Part shown: piece by piece, positions 1-10,800 of the stretch | Layout: the number at the start of each line of letters is the position of its first letter | Numbering within the stretch: the first letter of the stretch is position 1 | Assembly: GCF_007829335.1 (NCBI RefSeq) | Contig: NZ_VIWO01000001.1 | Span: forward strand, 620,001-684,000 | Source: Chitinophaga polysaccharea | GTDB lineage: Bacteria > Bacteroidota > Bacteroidia > Chitinophagales > Chitinophagaceae | DNA: 64,000 nucleotides | Reading direction: 5' to 3' | Notes under the pieces: generated by a model | Databases searched by the model: none | The model's input: only the letters and a program-made list of their open reading frames with translations | What the model was told of the DNA's origin: nothing | Program-made: the position numbers and the translations under genes

Positions 1-1
1 G

Positions 2-445
2 GAAGCGCCTATGGCCACCCAGCAAAGCCTGTTCCCGCAAACCCTGCAACTGCCTCCCGCAGATGCAGCCCTGATCAGTGAAATGCTGGGCGACCTGCAA
101 ACACTGGGCTATGACCTGGAGCCTTTTGGCAACAATACCTTTGTAGTTCGCGGTACGCCGGCCGACATCCAGAATAACAACAACCAGGCTACCATAGAAA
201 ACCTGCTGGAACAATTTAAAAACTTCAGCCACGAGCTGAAAGTCAATCCGAGAGAACAGCTCATTCGCTCTATGGCCCGTAATAACGCCATTCCTGCCGG
301 CAAAGTACTGGCTGCCCGCGAAATGCAGAATATCATCGATGAACTATTTGCCTGCAGTATGCCTAATGTGGCTCCCGGAGGCAAATTCACCTTTATATCC
401 TTCAAACTCACTGACCTCGCCCGTATGTTTGAACGGGGGAACTGA
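2..445 (+). CDS. mutL: DNA mismatch repair protein MutL, C-terminal part (5' end outside window)
   Basis: This is the C-terminal dimerisation/endonuclease region of MutL, which links MutS mismatch recognition to strand nicking. The reading frame is open to the left edge, so the ATG at 11 is probably internal and the N-terminal GHKL ATPase domain lies upstream. The last 40 residues (ACSMPNVAPGGK followed by FISFKLTDLARMF) match the end of Bacteroidota MutL proteins, where the metal-binding CxxPxxxPxG-type segment sits. It stops at a TGA at 443-445, 28 bp before the end of the convergent kinase gene. The family call rests on this C-terminal pattern only, because the ATPase motifs are not in the window. 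Confidence 0.85.
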   Translation, partial: EAPMATQQSLFPQTLQLPPADAALISEMLGDLQTLGYDLEPFGNNTFVVRGTPADIQNNNNQATIENLLEQFKNFSHELKVNPREQLIRSMARNNAIPAGKVLAAREMQNIIDELFACSMPNVAPGGKFTFISFKLTDLARMFERGN

Positions 446-473
446 TTTGAGCAGAAAGCGTAACGCTTCTGCA

Positions 474-1940
474 TTATGCTTTCTGCTCCTCCAGCAATTC
501 ATATACCTTCCTGAAACGCTGGTATTTCTGCTGATATCCATCATATAAACTCCTGTCGGGATCAAATGCTACAGCTGAAGCCGTGGCTGCGTTTACCGGC
601 TCGGACAAACCTAATGCTCTGGTAGCCAATATAATAGCGCCCAAGGCAGAAGCATCCCGCTCCTGTTGCAGATACATCGTTTGCCCGAAAATATCCGCCA
701 TCAGCTGAATCCAGCCCGGCGAATGGGTAAAGCCCCCGCTCACCAATATTTTTTGCACCGGCCCTGCAGTTTCCTCCAATGCGGCTTTAATACTTAACAA
801 GGCAAAACAAATACCTTCCAACACCGCCCGGGTAAAATGTGCGGGGGTATGTTGGGGTTGTATACCTATAAATGCCGCAGTAGCATGGCTGTTCCACATA
901 GGCGCCCGCTCCCCAAGCAGGTAAGGCAGGCATAGCAGGTTATCTGATTGGATTTTCAGGGCTTCATTCACCAACCTATCCAGTGCTTCCGGCGGTTGTT
1001 GCAGAAAATCCCTGATCAGCCATTGCAATACCACCCCACCATTATTAGAGGCGCCACCGGTAATATATATATGATCTGTAAGGAGATAGGTAAAAAGACG
1101 GCCCTGGCTATCGGTGAGAGCCTGGGTACCGGCCATCCTCACCGCCCCACTGGTGCCGATGGTGAGCGTGGCATGCCCCGGCAACATGGCGCCGCTGCCC
1201 AATTGCGCCAGGCAACCATCGCTGCCTCCTATAACAAAGGGCGTGTTGGCCGGGATACCCAAATCCGCTGCCACTGCGGGTAAGAGCCCCTGTATCACTG
1301 AGTCGGCCGATACCGGATCCGGCAACTGTGCCGGCCGGATACCTGCTACCCGGAGCGCGGTATCATTCCATTGCAAAGCATGAATGTCGAATAAGCCCGT
1401 AGCGGATGCTATAGAGTGATCGGTTACATATCTCCCAAAGAAATGATGAAAGATATATTCCTTAATACCCGGAAACATAGCCGCCTGCACAAACAGCTCC
1501 GGTTGCTGCTCCCGTAGCCAGATCAGCTTACATAACGGCGACATCGCATGCACAGGCGTGCCGGTTTGCCGGTATATCTCCTTCCCTTCCGGGGTATTGC
1601 GAAGGGCTATGGCGCAGGATTCGCTCCGGTTGTCGGCCCAGATAATAAGAGGCGTCAGCGCTTTGCCGGATCGACTTACAGCCATCATGCTATGCATTGC
1701 ACTGCTGAAGGCAATCGCTGTGGGAGGATAGCCCATTTCGGTTACTACGGTACGGATACCGGTTTTGACGGCATCGAGTATTACTTCGGGCGATTGCTCA
1801 CTATAACCGGGCTTCGGATGTTGGGTAGGATACGACTGTTGAAAAACTGCTCCAAATTTGCCGTTCATCCTTAGCACAATCGATTTTGCACTGCTGGTGC
1901 CTATATCTACGCCGATAATATACGCATGATGGTCGCTCAT
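474..1940 (-). CDS. gntK: FGGY-family carbohydrate kinase, probable gluconokinase
   Basis: This cytosolic kinase probably phosphorylates gluconate to 6-phosphogluconate with ATP. At 488 residues it has the normal FGGY length. The N-terminal phosphate loop VDIGTSSAK is at residues 11-19, the C-terminal actin-like domain carries GGASNNGG near residue 297, and GGFTHSPGW lies near residue 400. The segment TGTPVHAMSPLCKL near residue 125 is typical of the FGGY gluconokinases rather than xylulokinase or glycerol kinase. It is divergent from the GMC oxidoreductase operon across 82 bp, which fits a shared role in sugar-acid metabolism. The substrate is inferred; another aldonate or ketose remains possible. 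Confidence 0.8.
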   Translation of the reverse strand: MSDHHAYIIGVDIGTSSAKSIVLRMNGKFGAVFQQSYPTQHPKPGYSEQSPEVILDAVKTGIRTVVTEMGYPPTAIAFSSAMHSMMAVSRSGKALTPLIIWADNRSESCAIALRNTPEGKEIYRQTGTPVHAMSPLCKLIWLREQQPELFVQAAMFPGIKEYIFHHFFGRYVTDHSIASATGLFDIHALQWNDTALRVAGIRPAQLPDPVSADSVIQGLLPAVAADLGIPANTPFVIGGSDGCLAQLGSGAMLPGHATLTIGTSGAVRMAGTQALTDSQGRLFTYLLTDHIYITGGASNNGGVVLQWLIRDFLQQPPEALDRLVNEALKIQSDNLLCLPYLLGERAPMWNSHATAAFIGIQPQHTPAHFTRAVLEGICFALLSIKAALEETAGPVQKILVSGGFTHSPGWIQLMADIFGQTMYLQQERDASALGAIILATRALGLSEPVNAATASAVAFDPDRSLYDGYQQKYQRFRKVYELLEEQKA

Positions 1941-2022
1941 ATAAAAAACCTTCCTTTTTCCGCATTTAATTTATAGATTTAAAACCGGTGTTTCTTATAA
2001 AAAGTCTAAAATATCCACGCAA

Positions 2023-3762
2023 ATGGCTTTCGAAATCAAAAAAAAGGGGCAGGCTTACGATGTTTGTATTGTTGGTTCCGGCGCCGGAGGAGGAATGGCA
2101 GCAAAGATTTTATCTGATGCCGGCCTGAAAGTAGCCCTCCTGGAAGCGGGTCCAAAATACGACCCTGCCGATCCTGAACAGGCCACCCAATTGAAATGGT
2201 CGTATGAATCGCCCCGCAGAGGGGCTAGTACCACCCGTCCGTTTGGCGACTTTGACGCTGCCTACGGAGGCTGGGAAATTAACGGTGAGCCTTACACGAA
2301 AAAAGATGGCACCGAATTCGACTGGTTCCGCTCCCGCATGTTAGGAGGTCGAACCAACCACTGGGGCCGCATTTCACTCCGCTTTGGCCCCCGCGATTTT
2401 AAACACAAAACCTATGATGGATTAGGGGATGATTGGCCTATTACGTACGAAGAGGTAGCTCCTTATTACGACCGCGTTGATAAAATGATCGGCGTATTCG
2501 GATCTAAAGAAAATATGCCTAACGAGCCCGATGGCTTCTTCCTTCCTCCTCCCAAACCCAGGCTGCATGAGCTGATGATAAAAAAGGCAGGCGATCGGCT
2601 GGGCATCCCAGTTATCCCGGCACGTTTATCCATTCTCACCCGCTCTGTTAATAAAGACCGCAGCCCTTGTTTCTACTGTAGCCAGTGTAACCGGGGATGT
2701 ACCGTATATGGCGACTTTTCCGCATCTTCTGTACTGGTAAAACCGGCGATGAAAAGCGGGCATGTAGACTTGTATACCAACGCCATGGTGCGGGAAGTAT
2801 TGACCGACGACAGTGGTAAAGCCACCGGCGTAGCCTATGTTGACAAAACGGATATGCAGGAATATTCCGTTAATGCCAAAGTAGTGGTGCTGGCAGCCAG
2901 CGCCTGCGAATCGGCCCGTCTGCTGCTCAATTCCAAATCGGCCAAGCATCCTAATGGGCTGGCCAACTCCAGCGGTGTAGTAGGTAAATACCTCCATGAC
3001 TCTACCGGGTCTTCCAGGGGAGGATTCCTGCCACAGCTGATGGATCGCAAACGCTATAATGAAGATGGTGTAGGCGGTATGCATATGTATGTACCCTGGT
3101 GGGGCGATAACAAAAAGCTGGACTTTCCCCGCGGCTATCACATTGAGTTTGGCGGTGGTATGCACATGCCTTCTTATGGCTATGGCTTTGGTATGGAGCA
3201 TATGAATGGGAAATACCCCGGCCGCGACGGCAAATTAAAACCGGCCGGCGGTTACGGCTCCTCCCTGAAAGACGACTATCGCCGCTTCTATGGCGCCCAC
3301 ATTGGCTTTGCCGGTAGAGGCGAATGTATTGCCCGGGAAGATAACTACTGCGAAATAGATCCGAACGTGGTAGATAAATTCGGTATCCCGGTACTCCGCT
3401 TCCATTATACCTGGAGTGACCACGAAATCAAACAGGCCAAACATATGCAGGATACCTTTGAGCAGATTATCCATGAAATGGGAGGCATCGCCAATGGCAC
3501 CAAACCCGGTGCAGATACCAAGTATGGCCTGGAAAACCCCGGTCGTATTATCCACGAAGTAGGTACTACCCGCATGGGAGACGATCCACGTAAATCTGTG
3601 TTAAACAAATTTAACCAGGCACACGAGGTTAAAAATCTTTTCGTAGTAGATGGCGGCGCGTTTGTATCTCAGGCAGATAAAAATCCTACGTGGACCATCC
3701 TGGCCCTTTCTATGCGGGCATCAGAATATATCGTAGACCAATTGAAAAAACAGAGTATCTAA
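2023..3762 (+). CDS. GMC-family FAD oxidoreductase, FAD-GDH/glucoside 3-dehydrogenase-like catalytic subunit
   Basis: This flavoprotein probably oxidises a sugar or sugar acid. It has the N-terminal dinucleotide motif VGSGAGGG (about residues 17-24), the GMC segment GGRTNHWG near residue 110, and the C-terminal active-site pair H511 (in EVGTTRMG context) and N554 (KNPTWT). Cysteines at 216, 219, 222 and 226 include the Cx5Cx3C spacing known to bind a 3Fe-4S cluster in bacterial FAD glucose dehydrogenase, so electrons may leave through an Fe-S centre. It has no signal peptide of its own. The next gene, 17 bp downstream, is the Tat-signal small subunit, which in this family carries the catalytic subunit across the membrane as a hitchhiker. 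No cytochrome subunit is adjacent. The substrate is unknown; a 3-keto-glycoside-forming role is inferred. Confidence 0.85.
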   Translation: MAFEIKKKGQAYDVCIVGSGAGGGMAAKILSDAGLKVALLEAGPKYDPADPEQATQLKWSYESPRRGASTTRPFGDFDAAYGGWEINGEPYTKKDGTEFDWFRSRMLGGRTNHWGRISLRFGPRDFKHKTYDGLGDDWPITYEEVAPYYDRVDKMIGVFGSKENMPNEPDGFFLPPPKPRLHELMIKKAGDRLGIPVIPARLSILTRSVNKDRSPCFYCSQCNRGCTVYGDFSASSVLVKPAMKSGHVDLYTNAMVREVLTDDSGKATGVAYVDKTDMQEYSVNAKVVVLAASACESARLLLNSKSAKHPNGLANSSGVVGKYLHDSTGSSRGGFLPQLMDRKRYNEDGVGGMHMYVPWWGDNKKLDFPRGYHIEFGGGMHMPSYGYGFGMEHMNGKYPGRDGKLKPAGGYGSSLKDDYRRFYGAHIGFAGRGECIAREDNYCEIDPNVVDKFGIPVLRFHYTWSDHEIKQAKHMQDTFEQIIHEMGGIANGTKPGADTKYGLENPGRIIHEVGTTRMGDDPRKSVLNKFNQAHEVKNLFVVDGGAFVSQADKNPTWTILALSMRASEYIVDQLKKQSI

Positions 3763-3779
3763 TCATTTAAGCTTTTTTC

Positions 3780-4472
3780 ATGGACAGAAGAGAATCATTG
3801 AAGGCCCTGGCATTGGGAACCCTATCAGTAGGTACCATCTTAGCTGCCACCGGCTGTGAAGATAAAAAAGGCGATACCGGCCATAAAGACGAGGTGCCCA
3901 AAACGCCCGGCTATGGCCGCACCGCGGATGAAGTAAAGCGGGATAAAGCGCTGATGGATGAAAAATTCTTCACCCCCGAGGAAATGAAAACCATCACTAT
4001 CCTGGCAGATATCATCATTCCGGCCGATGAACACTCCGGTAGCGCATCTGACGCCAAAGTGCCTGAATTCATTGAATTTATTGTAAAAGATATGCCGGAG
4101 CATCAGCTCCCCATGCGGGGCGGACTCCGTTGGCTGGACGTACAATGCGCCAGGCGGTACAACAAATCATTTGCAGATTGCAGCGAGCAACAACGCATTG
4201 CGATAGTAGACCTGATTGCTTACCCGGAAAAAGCAGCACCGGAAAATAGCCAGGGCGTTGCCTTTTTTAACAGGATGCGGAATCTTACCGCCACCGGATT
4301 TTTCACCAGTAAGATAGGCATCAAAGACCTGAATTACGTAGGCAACACGCCCAACGAATGGGATGGCGTACCTGCCGATGTGTTACAGCAGTATGGGTAT
4401 GCTTATGATGAAAAAACGCTGGCTACCTGCCTGAAAATCGAAGACAGGGGTAAGCTGATGACCTGGGAATAA
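3780..4472 (+). CDS. Gluconate 2-dehydrogenase subunit 3-like protein, Tat/lipoprotein small subunit
   Basis: This is the small (gamma) subunit partner of the preceding GMC oxidoreductase. The N-terminus has a twin arginine (MDRRESLKAL), a hydrophobic stretch, and a lipobox-like end (AATGC), which suggests Tat export and lipid anchoring. The body contains the subunit-3 pattern: FFTPEEMKTITILADIIIPAD near residue 60, followed by helices and a C-terminal tryptophan/tyrosine-rich part. It starts 17 bp after the oxidoreductase stop, so the two are surely cotranscribed. In related systems this subunit is required for maturation and translocation of the flavoprotein. No cofactor motif is visible. 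The name reflects family membership and does not prove a gluconate substrate. Confidence 0.82.
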   Translation: MDRRESLKALALGTLSVGTILAATGCEDKKGDTGHKDEVPKTPGYGRTADEVKRDKALMDEKFFTPEEMKTITILADIIIPADEHSGSASDAKVPEFIEFIVKDMPEHQLPMRGGLRWLDVQCARRYNKSFADCSEQQRIAIVDLIAYPEKAAPENSQGVAFFNRMRNLTATGFFTSKIGIKDLNYVGNTPNEWDGVPADVLQQYGYAYDEKTLATCLKIEDRGKLMTWE

Positions 4473-4520
4473 CGACCTAACTAGCTATTTCATAATTTAA
4501 ATCCAGAAAACTTCACATCA

Positions 4521-5975
4521 ATGATTCCAGAAAAAAAGAATGAGGGAGAAAACAACGTTTCCCGCAGATCATTCCTGAGAAACGGTGCACTGGCTGCCGC
4601 CGGTTTCATGATAGTTCCACGTCACGTACTTGGCCGCGGCTATGTAGCCCCCAGCGATCGCCTGCGCGTAGCAGGTATCGGCGTGGGCGGTAAAGGATTC
4701 AGCGATATCTCTGAATTCGCCAAAGGTCCTGCTGATATTACTTTCCTGTGCGATGTAGATGAACGCCGCGCAGCGGAAGCCGTTAAGAAGTTCCCTAAAG
4801 CTAAATTCTATAAGGACTTCCGGCAGATGTTCGAAAAGGAACATAAAAATTTTGATGCCGTGTCGGTGTCAACACCAGACCACACCCATGCCGTAGCAGC
4901 AATGGGCGCCATGCAGCTGAAAAAAGACGTGTACGTACAGAAACCGCTGACACACGACATCTACGAAGCCCGCATGCTCACACAGGGCGCCAATAAATAC
5001 AAGGTGGTAAGCCAGATGGGTAACCAGGGCTCCTCCGGCGATGGCGTTCGTCAGCTGATGGAATGGTACAACGCAGGTTTAGTTGGTGATGTACATACTG
5101 TTTATTGCTGGACCGACCGCCCCGTATGGCCACAGGGTATTCCCTGGCCTACCGGCAAACAGGATGTTCCCAAAGAGCTGGACTGGGACCTGTGGTTAGG
5201 TACCGCTCCTAAAAAGGACTATGTGGATAACCTGGTACCATTCAACTGGCGCGGCTGGTGGGATTACGGTACCGGCGCTATCGGCGATATGGGCTGTCAT
5301 ATTATTGAACCACCTTTCCGCGTGCTGGGCCTTGGCTACCCTACTTCCGTAGAGTGTAGCGTGGGTAGTGTATACGTAGGTGAGTTTACCCGCGGATACT
5401 TCCCCGAAAGCTGTCCTCCTTCTTCTCATGTTATCATGAAATTCCCGGGTAAAAATGGTAAAGAAGTAACGCTTCACTGGATGGACGGTGGCATTCAGCC
5501 GGAGCGTCCTGAAGAACTGGGCCCTAATGAAACCATGGGAGACGGTGGTAACGGCGCCTTATTTATAGGAGATAAAGGCAAAATGATGTGCGGTACCTAT
5601 GGTATGTATCCAAAACTGCTGCCTACTTCCCGGACAACAGAAGCAAACGTGCCACAAACTATTGCACGTGTTCCGGAAGGCCACTACGTACAATGGGTAA
5701 ACGCCGCCATTGCCGGCTTTGGCAGTAAACAGCAAAAAGCCCTCAGCTCTCCATTTGATATCGCAGGACCACTCACAGAATCTATCCTGATGGCCAACCT
5801 GGCCATACGCAGCTTCGATATCCGCAAGCCAAAAGCGAATGGCAAAGGCTTTGACTACCCAGGCCGCTATGTTAAACTGCTGTGGGATGGACAGAATATG
5901 AAAATCACCAACTTCGATGAGGCTAACCAGTTTGTAAAACGTACTTACCGCGATGGCTGGTCACTCGGCGTATAA
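4521..5975 (+). CDS. Gfo/Idh/MocA-family oxidoreductase with Tat signal
   Basis: This is an NAD(P)-dependent sugar oxidoreductase-like protein, probably periplasmic. A Tat signal (SRRSFLRNGALAAAGF) occupies about residues 14-30. The Rossmann motif VAGIGVGGKG is near residue 50, VSTPDHTHA near residue 115, and the active-site EKP equivalent reads QKPL near residue 140. The GDMGCHII segment near residue 256 corresponds to the conserved catalytic/cofactor histidine region. It is 484 residues long and follows the small subunit after 48 bp, forming the third gene of the 2023-5975 unit. Tat-exported members of this family are often found beside GMC dehydrogenases and sugar isomerases in Bacteroidota. 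The substrate is not identifiable from sequence. The transcript ends at the strong hairpin at 5993-6026. Confidence 0.85.
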   Translation: MIPEKKNEGENNVSRRSFLRNGALAAAGFMIVPRHVLGRGYVAPSDRLRVAGIGVGGKGFSDISEFAKGPADITFLCDVDERRAAEAVKKFPKAKFYKDFRQMFEKEHKNFDAVSVSTPDHTHAVAAMGAMQLKKDVYVQKPLTHDIYEARMLTQGANKYKVVSQMGNQGSSGDGVRQLMEWYNAGLVGDVHTVYCWTDRPVWPQGIPWPTGKQDVPKELDWDLWLGTAPKKDYVDNLVPFNWRGWWDYGTGAIGDMGCHIIEPPFRVLGLGYPTSVECSVGSVYVGEFTRGYFPESCPPSSHVIMKFPGKNGKEVTLHWMDGGIQPERPEELGPNETMGDGGNGALFIGDKGKMMCGTYGMYPKLLPTSRTTEANVPQTIARVPEGHYVQWVNAAIAGFGSKQQKALSSPFDIAGPLTESILMANLAIRSFDIRKPKANGKGFDYPGRYVKLLWDGQNMKITNFDEANQFVKRTYRDGWSLGV

Positions 5976-5992
5976 TCGTTAACGTTATTTAT

Positions 5993-6026
5993 AAAAAATG
6001 CCGCGATGATCTCGCGGCATTTTTTT
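5993..6026. terminator. Bidirectional intrinsic terminator
   Basis: A perfect 14-bp stem (arms 5993-6006 and 6012-6025, core TGCCGCGA/TCGCGGCA, 5-nt loop) is flanked by A6 and T7 runs. It sits between the convergent Gfo/Idh/MocA and SusD genes and can terminate both. Confidence 0.93.
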
Positions 6027-6042
6027 ATAAAACGATTCAATT

Positions 6043-7797
6043 CTATTGATAATCAACCTGCTGCTGCAGATTTGAGTTTTTCCTGATTTCATTGGCAGGA
6101 ATAGGTAACAGGTAGTTCTTCGCTTTTACAAACTTACGGTCCTGGATACTGATCACGTTATATTTAAAAGGATGGCCAGCGATCTGGGAGCCCAGCACTT
6201 CAATGCCTTTTGCATTTTCATTAAACGCTGTCTCTGCATCTCTCCATCTGCGCGCATCAAAGAAACGGTGCTCTTCAAATGCCAGCTCATAACGTCTTTC
6301 ATATTTCAACGCTGCTTTCAACGCCGCGCCGGAGGCGGTGATCAACGGCATACCCGCACGTTCTCTTACCAGGTTTAATGCCGCTCTTCCCTTGTCCTCA
6401 TCGCCCGACCAAATGGCTGCTTCTGCATAGTTCAACAATATTTCAGCATACCGGAAGAATACCCAGGATTGATCGCCCCGGAAAAATTGTGCATCCAGGT
6501 TTTTATCCATGAACTTACGCAGGTAGTAACCGGAGAAAGTACCGTTCCAGTTTTCGATGGTACTGTTGCGCGTATCGAGCCCCCACACACTGTCTTTACC
6601 ATTAGTGGCTTCATATTTACCTGTCTGGATAACACCAACAGGATCGATTTTAGCCGCATCTGATGGACGGGGCTTCCATTTTGCACCATCGTACAAGATA
6701 GTAGCATAAAACCGGGGATCTCTGTCAGCGTATGGCGCTTGGGCCTGTACTGCATTACCCCAGGAGAAAGGAGTACCATCTTTCATCTGGTAGCCCGTTA
6801 CAAAGTTTTCAATAGGCACATTGCCGCCCCAGTTATGATACCCATTAGGTCCATTATACAGGTCATGTGAAGTGCCTAATAAGGCCTTGTCATATAACTT
6901 TACAAAGATCAGCTCAGGATTATCCTTGTCCAGGAACACGCGGCTGTAGTTATCTGTGGCGTTGTCTGTGGGTTTATACAACCGGAAAGTATTTAATTTG
7001 ATGATATCATCCGCGGCGGCCATGGCCAGCTTGTAGCGGTCGGTCTGGCTACCCGACTTATATCCCATCAGCTCATTGGGCACTTTACTATCGTTGAATA
7101 AATCACTGGCGGCAAAAAGCAGTATCCTGGATTTCAGCGCCATCGCGGCGGCAGCGGTTACCCTTCCCTTATTGGCTACCGCATCATAAGCAGATGGTAA
7201 CTGCTTGATGGCCGAGTCACACTCTGCCACAATGAATTTGATACAGTCATCAAAAGAAGCCCGCTTTATGTTCAAAATGGCCTGCTCATCGCCTTTGATA
7301 TTAAATGTCCGGGTAATCAGGGGTACGCCGCCATAGTACCTTACCAGCATCTGGTAATACCAGGCGCGCATAAAATGTACTTCGCCGGTCATCCGGGTAC
7401 GCCGGGACTCATCTGTAATAGGAACGGAGGCTATCTTTTCCAGGAACATGTTGCAGTTGCGGATAGCTTTATAATGCGGATCCCAGCGGGCGAAATCATT
7501 AATGGCGCCTACATCATCGGCACTGGCATTGCCCTGTACTACCCTGGAAGTATTATAATCGTGAATAAAACGGCTTTCATCTGTCATGGAAGACAGCATT
7601 ACTTCATTATACCCCGGACGCATCTGCACATACAAATCATTTACAAATGCCTGTACCAGGCCCACGTCTTTCCAGACATCCGATTCTTCATACTCCGTGA
7701 GCGGTTTTTTCTCCAGGAAATCCTTGTTACAACTGCTTACGGCCGCACCTACAATAAATGCGCCCGCTATATATTTGATGATGGTTGTCTTTTTCAT
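6043..7797 (-). CDS. SusD/RagB-family outer-membrane nutrient-binding lipoprotein
   Basis: This surface lipoprotein captures a nutrient, usually a glycan or glycoside, and delivers it to the adjacent SusC channel. It has a signal peptide ending in a lipobox (AAVSSC, C23), then CNKDFLEKKPLTEY, a classic SusD N-terminus. The repeats of the SusD/RagB fold include FMRAWYYQMLVRYYGGVPL near residue 143 and the C-terminal segment AEILLNYAEAAIWSG near residue 455, followed by LNLVRERAGMP. At 584 residues it is normal for the family. It lies downstream of susC with 10 bp between them and is cotranscribed on the minus strand. The ligand cannot be read from the sequence, but the neighbouring oxidoreductases suggest a sugar. 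Confidence 0.95.
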   Translation of the reverse strand: MKKTTIIKYIAGAFIVGAAVSSCNKDFLEKKPLTEYEESDVWKDVGLVQAFVNDLYVQMRPGYNEVMLSSMTDESRFIHDYNTSRVVQGNASADDVGAINDFARWDPHYKAIRNCNMFLEKIASVPITDESRRTRMTGEVHFMRAWYYQMLVRYYGGVPLITRTFNIKGDEQAILNIKRASFDDCIKFIVAECDSAIKQLPSAYDAVANKGRVTAAAAMALKSRILLFAASDLFNDSKVPNELMGYKSGSQTDRYKLAMAAADDIIKLNTFRLYKPTDNATDNYSRVFLDKDNPELIFVKLYDKALLGTSHDLYNGPNGYHNWGGNVPIENFVTGYQMKDGTPFSWGNAVQAQAPYADRDPRFYATILYDGAKWKPRPSDAAKIDPVGVIQTGKYEATNGKDSVWGLDTRNSTIENWNGTFSGYYLRKFMDKNLDAQFFRGDQSWVFFRYAEILLNYAEAAIWSGDEDKGRAALNLVRERAGMPLITASGAALKAALKYERRYELAFEEHRFFDARRWRDAETAFNENAKGIEVLGSQIAGHPFKYNVISIQDRKFVKAKNYLLPIPANEIRKNSNLQQQVDYQ

Positions 7798-7807
7798 AAC
7801 ACGCTAA

Positions 7808-10800
7808 TTAAAAGGTTACATTTAATCCCACATTATAGATCTTGGTTTGTGGGTAGTATTGTCCGCTGCCACTGGGCGCTTCAGGATCGAAAATCTTCAC
7901 TTTGTCTATGGTGAGCAGGTTCTGTCCACTTACATATACACGCAGATTTTGTAATCCTATGCGTTTGCACATTGGCGATGGGAAGTTATAACCAAGGTCC
8001 AGCGTCTTTAAACGGGCATAGTTGGTGTTCCAATACCAGAACGTATTCTGGCGATTTACCCAGTACTCACGGTCACGGTCATACGCTCTGGGCCAGGAAC
8101 CATTAGGGTTGCTTTCTGTCCAGCGGTCCTGTACATACGCCATAGGGAAGTTTCCAATCAAACCGGATTCTGTACGCAGGTACTGGCTCGCGCCGGTAGC
8201 GCCCTGCCATAACATGGTAAAATCGAAATTTTTAAATTTTGCGGTAACCGTTAATCCAAAGATCCAGGTGGGGTTTTCTGTACGGTCCTGGCGAACGCGG
8301 TCGAGATCATCAATGACGCCGTCTTCATTCACATCTTTGAAAATCACATCTCCTGCCCTGGCGCCACCTACGTGTGCACTCTTGTCCACTTCTTCCTGTG
8401 TTTTATAGATACCGATAGCCTGGTAATAAAGCGGGGCGCCTATTTGCTTACCCGTGGCCTGTTGCCATACGGGGAGGTTCGGTGTTTCATCAAAGAACAG
8501 TACTTTGTTTTGTGCATGGGTAACAGTTCCGATTACTTCATAATGGAATTTCTTAATGTCCCGTTTATGGCTCATTACTAACTCGAAGCCCTTGTTTTGC
8601 ACCTTTGCGATATTCTCCTGTGGCAGGGTCATTCCGGTATATCCCGGCATAGACTGGCTACGGGCTACCAGGATGTTGGAACGACGCGTCATAAAATAGT
8701 CTGCTTCCAACGCCAGCTTATCGCCCAATACCTTTGCTTCCACCCCAACGTCATAGTTGTTGGCCACTTCCCAGGTGATCGCTTCGTTGGGAGATCTCAA
8801 CTGGTAAAGACCTTTGTTCAGATCCCCACCAAACATTACGCCACCACCACTGAAACCGTAGGTGCTGAGATACTGGAACTGGTCAATCAGGTCGTTACCC
8901 ATCTGTCCCCATGCAGCGCGGATCTTGAAGTAGTCGAGTGTGCGGATACTCTGCTTCCAGAATGGCTCGTTAGACAATACCCATCCGGCAGAGGCGCCAG
9001 GGAAAAGGCCCATGCGGCGGCCTTTAGGGAAGTTTTGCGTACCGTCATAACGCATATTGAAATCAAACAGGTAGGTTTCATTATAGTTATAGGAAACACG
9101 GCCAAAGTAGTTACGACGCGCATACTCAAAACCGCCGCCGCTATTATCTTTTTCTTTGTCTGCACCTAAGCTCAGCTGATCCAATTTATCACTGATAAAA
9201 TACTTTCTGCTGGCAGCAAAGTTGTCGTTCCGCAGCGTTGCCTGTTCAAAGGCGATGAAGCTGCTGACATTATGTTTTCCAAAAGAACGAACATAGTTCA
9301 GCTTAATATTGTACGTGATCTGTCTGAGGGTTCCAAAAGATTCGTTCAGCTGTGGCGCACTCACGCCTCTTGATCCTGCATTCAGCTTGTGCGTTGGATC
9401 ATTTACATCGTTGAGTGTATATAAGGTCCATGGCTTAATATAAGATTTTACGAAATCGAAATTCTGGTCATAAGCAAAGCTACCATCTACAAACATTCCC
9501 TGTACCCACGGAATATTTACTACGGCAGACATATTGGTATTAATAACGTAGTTTTTATCATTCGTATAACCGATGGCGTTAGTTCCGGTTACAACCGGGT
9601 TATCACCGTATTCGATATCCGGTCCGGGCAGTCCATTGGGCCAGATGGCGTTTTCTGTTGGGCGTCCGCGCATCAGAGATCTGAAGATAGAGCCGGCGCT
9701 ACGTGGAGGAAAGTTTCTGTTCTCCAAACGGCCTGCCAGGTCGAAACGCAGGCGGATATAGTCGTTTACCACCGCATCCAGGTTGGCCCTGACATTCTGT
9801 TGCTTATAGTTGGTGGCGCTGCTTTTATAAATACCGTCCTGGAACAGCGATCCTAATGATACGTAGTACGACATTTTTTCGGTACCGCCACTCAGGGAAA
9901 GGTCATGCCTGTTTTGCAGGGAAATCTTTTTAATAGCGGCGTCATACCAGTTGGTGTTAGGATACAACCAGGGATCGGAGCCGTCGCCGAACTTCTTTAT
10001 TTCATCTTCCGTGTATTTCGGTTTATCGCCGCCATATTTCAGGATTTCATTGACTACCCGCGCATATGTAGGCGCATCGGCCATTTTAGGCAACCTGGTA
10101 GGCGTAACAAACGATTGGTTGTAGCCATATCCCAGTGTGGGTTTACCACCTTTACCCCGCTTGGTAGTTACCAATATAACGCCATTGGCTGCACGGGATC
10201 CGTAAATCGCCGCTGCCGCATCTTTCAGGATGGAAACGCTTTCGATATCGTTAGGATTCATTCGCTCAAAACCATCCCGGGGAAAGCCATCTATCACCAC
10301 CAGTGGAGCACTGTTGCCCAAGGTGCTACGACCACGGATGAATATCCGGGAACCATCGTAACCGGGTTCTCCACTGTTGTTCACAGCAATAATCCCTGGA
10401 ATACGTCCTACGAGCGAATTAGAGATATTCACGTTGGGCGACTGCTGTAATTCTGCTCCTTTAACAGAAGATACGGCGCCGGTTTTAGTCACTTTCTTCT
10501 GGGTACCATATCCTACTACTACATACTCATCCAGCGTTTTCTGGTTCTCCTTTAATACTGCATTAACACTGGGTTTTCCTTCCACCTTTATTTCCTGTGG
10601 GTCGAAGCCGATATACTGAAATACCAGTACCGCATCTTTTTTTACATCGTTCAGTACATAGTTTCCTTTCTCATCGGTGGTGGCGCCTTTTTTAGTGTCT
10701 TTCACCAACACGGTTACCCCGGGCAACGGGTTTCCATTGATGTCTTTTACTTTTCCTTTAATAACAAGATTGCCCTGCTGCCAAACTCCGGGCATTGGGG

